A stretch of 64,000 bases of DNA, taken from NCBI GenBank assembly GCA_021818955.1, contig JAKASR010000003.1, positions 186,001 to 250,000 of the forward strand, written 5' to 3'. Both the position numbers and the translations under genes were made by a program. Under the pieces are notes generated by a model, which saw only the letters and a program-made list of their open reading frames with translations, was not told the origin of the DNA and did not search any database. Of this stretch, positions 61,601 through 64,000 are shown one piece after another; position 1 is the stretch's first letter; each line of letters opens with the position of its first letter. This DNA comes from Acidobacteriota bacterium (GTDB lineage Bacteria; Acidobacteriota; Terriglobia; Terriglobales; SCQP01).

Positions 61601-61807
61601 GGCTTCGGCGCGAATGCCGCGTCCCGCCGTCCACTCGGTATCGCCGTGGTAGGCGGCCTGTTTTTCTCCCAATTTTTGACGCTGTATATCACCCCGGTTT
61701 ATTACGTCTATCTGGATAAGCTACAGCACTGGATTCGTCCGGCGCGCACCACGCCCCGGCCCGCGCCGCGGCTGATGAACCTGGAAGAAACCCCGGTCGC
61801 CCGCTAA
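58655..61807 (+). CDS. RND multidrug efflux pump permease, MdtB/MdtC-like
   Basis: 1050 residues with two repeats of six membrane segments and large periplasmic loops. [71 protein letters not shown] is the typical HAE1 start. [14 protein letters not shown] carries the proton-relay Asp pair in TM4, and [13 protein letters not shown] lies in TM10. [14 protein letters not shown] and [18 protein letters not shown] close it. It exports drugs or other amphiphiles by proton exchange. No outer-membrane TolC gene is adjacent. Confidence 0.96.
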   Translation: [1050 protein letters not shown]

Positions 61808-61810
61808 GCG

Positions 61811-61834
61811 GCGGGGGCCGCGGCCCCGCGCTTT
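61811..61834 (+). terminator. Weak terminator-like hairpin after the RND operon
   Basis: A 6-bp GC stem (gcgggg at 61811-61816, ccccgc at 61824-61829) with loop gccgcgg, followed only by gcttt, so the T tract is poor. Possibly a partial terminator. Confidence 0.35.
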
Positions 61835-61857
61835 CCCTCCGCCGCCCGCCACTGGGG

Positions 61858-61863
61858 TATAAT
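61858..61863 (+). promoter_or_regulatory. -10 box TATAAT upstream of the LysR gene
   Basis: A perfect TATAAT 39 nt before the ATG at 61903, giving a leader of about 30 nt. The -35 region is GC-rich and weak. Confidence 0.5.
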
Positions 61864-61902
61864 TTGGGTCCACCGCGCCATACTTGGCGCCTGGGCACCG
61901 GC

Positions 61903-62814
61903 ATGGATTTTGACCAGATCGTCACCTTTCTGGAAGTCGCCAAGCAGGGCAGTTTTTCCCGCGCCGGGCATAAAGTCTTCCGCTCCCAACCGGCGGTCAG
62001 CGCCCAGATCCGGCAGCTCGAGCAGGAATACGGGGAGCGCTTGTTTGACCGCGTGGGGAAGGTAGTGCGGCTGACGCCCGCCGGCGAGGTGCTAGCCGAA
62101 TACGCCCAGCGGCTGGTCACGCTCCGCAATGAGAGCCTGCGCGCCGTAGCCGACCAGCGCCAAACGCCGCGCGGCACGCTCGCCGTCGGCGCCAACGAAG
62201 CGACCTGCCTGTATGTGCTGCCCGATGTCTTTTCCCGCTACCAGCAGCTTTATCCCAAGGTGCAGATCACCGTATATCGCAACTTCAGCCATAAAATCCT
62301 GCAAAAAATCGATGAGGGCGTTATCGATCTGGGGATTGTTACGCTGCCCGCCCTGGCGCCCAGCCTGGAAGTGCTGCCCATTTTCAAGGACCGCCTGATG
62401 GTGATGGTGGCCGCCTCGCATGCGCTCGCCGGGCGGGGCACGGTGCGCATCGAGGACACGCTCGATTATCCGCTGATCTTCCCCAAGACCGGCTACACCC
62501 GCCAGGTGCTCGATAAGTTGTATCGGCCATACCGCTCGCGCGTGCAAATTTCAATGGAACTGGCCAGCGTAGGCATGATCAAGCGGTTCGTCGTAGCCAA
62601 TCTGGGCGCCTCGCTGATCAGCGCCAGCTATGCCGCCGACGAGGTCAAGGCCGGCGACGCCAAGCTGATCAGCCTGCAGGGAGTGGATTTGTGGCGCGAA
62701 TTGGGGCTGGTCTGGCGGCGCGACCGCAGCCTGCCGCGCGCCGCCCATGCCTTCATTGACCTGATGGCGGAGCGCAAAAAACAGGAAAAATCCGCCCGCC
62801 CCAGCGCCCGCTAA
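61903..62814 (+). CDS. LysR family transcriptional regulator
   Basis: 303 residues. The N-terminal winged HTH reads MDFDQIVTFLEVAKQGSFSRAGHKVFRSQPAVSAQIRQLEQEYGERLFDRVGKVVRLTPAGEVLAEYA. The substrate-binding domain begins around 90 (GTLAVGANEATCLYVLPDVFSRYQQLYPKVQITVYRNFSHKILQKIDEGVIDLGIVT), of the CysB/Cbl-like shape. The ATG at 61903 gives the standard length. It may regulate the RND operon upstream or the peptidase downstream; neither is certain. Confidence 0.92.
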   Translation: MDFDQIVTFLEVAKQGSFSRAGHKVFRSQPAVSAQIRQLEQEYGERLFDRVGKVVRLTPAGEVLAEYAQRLVTLRNESLRAVADQRQTPRGTLAVGANEATCLYVLPDVFSRYQQLYPKVQITVYRNFSHKILQKIDEGVIDLGIVTLPALAPSLEVLPIFKDRLMVMVAASHALAGRGTVRIEDTLDYPLIFPKTGYTRQVLDKLYRPYRSRVQISMELASVGMIKRFVVANLGASLISASYAADEVKAGDAKLISLQGVDLWRELGLVWRRDRSLPRAAHAFIDLMAERKKQEKSARPSAR

Positions 62815-62894
62815 CTCCGGTTATGCCAGATTTTCTCCGCCCCCTCCTATTTAAACCGTAAACATGGCTGTAAATAATTCTAAGATAATGACTT

Positions 62895-62943
62895 AACCAT
62901 GGTTGACTGGTTGACGGTAACAACTGGTTGACGGCATCAACCA
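62895..62943. repeat. GGTTGAC repeat cluster
   Basis: Three GGTTGAC copies at 62901-62907, 62909-62915 and 62926-62932; the last two lie in an 11-bp direct repeat ctggttgacgg with a 17-bp period (62907-62917, 62924-62934). The first is part of the palindrome aaccatggtt (62895-62904), and an inverted copy atcaacca closes the cluster (62937-62943). It lies between the LysR gene end and the convergent peptidase gene end, so no gene start is nearby. Confidence 0.7.
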
Positions 62944-62979
62944 TAGGCCGCCGCGACTCGAAATCATAATGGACGCTGG

Positions 62980-63978
62980 TTAATTTTGCGCATTCAACCG
63001 GGTAACGATTTCGGCATAAGCCTCGACTGCACGGGCCTGCTCTAGTTTATCGATATATTCGCGTTCGGTATGCGCCACCTGAATCGAGCCCGGGCCGAAC
63101 AGCAGCGGGCGGCCCCAGGCGGCCAGCGCGGGAATATCGGTGGTGAAGGCCACCGTGGTGACGGGAAACCCGGCGAGAGTTTCCAGCCGCACCGGGGGAA
63201 TTTCCAGCACGAATTGGGGCTCAGCCAGGGCCCGCACCGCCGCCGCAATCTGCTCGCGCAAGCCGGCGGCGGGGGTGACTAGGCGGAACAGCAGCTCCGC
63301 GCGCGCCTGATCGGCGACCACATTGGGCGCCCGGCCGCCGCTGATGATGCCGATGTTGCAAGTAGTGGGGCCGAGCAGCGGATCGCGCGGCAGTTCCAGC
63401 GTGCGAACGCGGCGCAGCGCTTCGAGCAGCTTATCAATGGCCGATTCGCCCAGTTCCGGATAGGCCGAGTGCGCCATCCGCCCGCGCGCAATTAGATCCA
63501 TGCGGAGCGTCCCTTTGCCGGCGCTGGCCATGCGGCTGTCGGTAGGCTCGCCATTGACCAGAAACTTCACCGCGTCCGGCGGGCGCCGGTTGGCCGCCTG
63601 GGCGCCGGTCGAATTTTTTTCCTCGCCCACCAGGAAGAGCAGGCCGAAATCCCTCACGCCGCGCTCGCGCAGCCGCAGGGCGGCGAAGACCTGAGCGGCC
63701 ACGATGCCCTTGGCATCGCAAGCGCCGCGGCCGTAGAGGCAGCGGTCGTCTTCGGCGCTGGGGAAAAAGGGCGGAACGGTGTCCAGATGGGTGCTCAGAA
63801 CCGTGCGCGGCCGTCCCACCGCCGCCCAGACGTTCGGACGGCGCGGCTCGACATCCCACAACTCGGCTTCGAAGCCGGCGCGGCGCAGGAAATCGCGCAC
63901 GAACAGCGCCGCCCGCTCTTCGTTGCCGGTCACCGACTCGATATCCACCAGCGCGCGCGTGAAGGCGTACAGATCCAT
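62980..63978 (-). CDS. M20 family metallopeptidase (ArgE/DapE-like)
   Basis: 332 residues. Metal-site motifs: STHLDTVPPF (H64, D66), YGRGACDAKG (D88) and LVGEEKNSTG (catalytic Glu119, ligand Glu120); NGEPTDS and VAHTEREYI near the end complete the site. A dimerisation domain sits between (about 155-265). The family includes acetylornithine deacetylase, succinyl-diaminopimelate desuccinylase and others; the short form and lack of arg or dap neighbours here leave the substrate open. The start ATG is at 63978, 22 bp before the window edge. Confidence 0.88.
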   Translation of the reverse strand: MDLYAFTRALVDIESVTGNEERAALFVRDFLRRAGFEAELWDVEPRRPNVWAAVGRPRTVLSTHLDTVPPFFPSAEDDRCLYGRGACDAKGIVAAQVFAALRLRERGVRDFGLLFLVGEEKNSTGAQAANRRPPDAVKFLVNGEPTDSRMASAGKGTLRMDLIARGRMAHSAYPELGESAIDKLLEALRRVRTLELPRDPLLGPTTCNIGIISGGRAPNVVADQARAELLFRLVTPAAGLREQIAAAVRALAEPQFVLEIPPVRLETLAGFPVTTVAFTTDIPALAAWGRPLLFGPGSIQVAHTEREYIDKLEQARAVEAYAEIVTRLNAQN

Positions 63979-64000
63979 ACAGGTGTAGAACTCGCTTCCG

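Noticed and set aside
1-64000. tRNA or rRNA genes
   Set aside because: The intergenic spaces were read for tRNA-like cloverleaf signatures and rRNA core sequences; none was convincing. A tRNA-finding program should be run to confirm.

Overview
The window is 64 kb of GC-rich chromosomal DNA from a diderm bacterium: lptE and lpxD point to lipopolysaccharide, and a CpoB/YbgF-like periplasmic protein to an outer membrane. The gene set best fits Acidobacteriota: small DUF4097 and LiaF-like membrane proteins, a DUF4382/DUF5666-type lipoprotein, a CgeB-like glycosyltransferase, MutL with its own endonuclease motif, and an aminotransferase of the alanine-glyoxylate type beside serA. This assignment is inference from gene content; no rRNA or tRNA is visible. 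I see no plasmid, phage, IS transposase or CRISPR array. Almost all genes are housekeeping.

Layout. 1-2.9 kb: phospholipid synthesis (psd, cut by the window edge, then pssA), a catalytic-Cys-less aspartate-semialdehyde-dehydrogenase homologue and lptE. 2.9-11.2 kb: a LiaF/DUF4097-like membrane protein, an O-methyltransferase, YceI, an ECF sigma/anti-sigma/zinc-ribbon membrane protein operon, a flippase-like protein and a large lipoprotein. 11.5-20 kb: era, nrdR, glnD, a PEBP lipoprotein, queG, a gamma-carbonic anhydrase and hisS. 20-28.4 kb: a seven-heme cytochrome c, a small membrane protein with aspS, mutL and cimA. 28.4-30.4 kb: recR, ybaB and cpoB-like on the minus strand. 30.5-38.2 kb: acyl-CoA dehydrogenase, meaB, methylmalonyl-CoA epimerase (propionyl-CoA route), mtnP, a PfkB kinase, a membrane glycosyltransferase, dapF and plsC. 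38.3-46.8 kb: lpxD, an unknown protein, a xer recombinase, a CCA/poly(A)-type nucleotidyltransferase, dnaE and accA. 46.9-53.2 kb: a degenerate sensor/receiver protein, a glycosyltransferase, ychF, a second ECF sigma/anti-sigma pair, aroK and a GNAT. 53.5-64 kb: a HAD phosphatase, a serC-like/serA pair, an RND efflux operon, a LysR regulator and an M20 peptidase.

The most unusual material is between the genes. (1) A family of six mosaic palindromic repeats (about 4.3, 16.4, 21.2, 24.0, 26.2 and 38.3 kb), built from up to five hairpin modules, all in the same orientation whatever the flanking genes do; one copy has 17-bp terminal inverted repeats. (2) Two loci (16.7 and 53.4 kb) with the same architecture: inverted TGCTGTCA-type sites 36-37 bp apart around an AT-rich spacer, followed by further direct copies. 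(3) A third, unrelated cluster of GGTTGAC repeats at 62.9 kb. (4) Several genes without a Shine-Dalgarno sequence carry a -10-like box (TATAAT, TATACT, TAGAAT, TAGACT) only 5-7 nt before the start codon, which suggests leaderless transcripts.

Several recognisable enzymes have lost expected catalytic residues: DapF (second Cys is Ser), the nucleotidyltransferase (first Asp of DxD is Ser, RRDFTxNA motif degraded) and the Asd homologue (no active-site Cys). None of these amounts to a clear new defence or biosynthetic system; the repeat family and the TGCTGTCA loci are the best candidates for undescribed elements.
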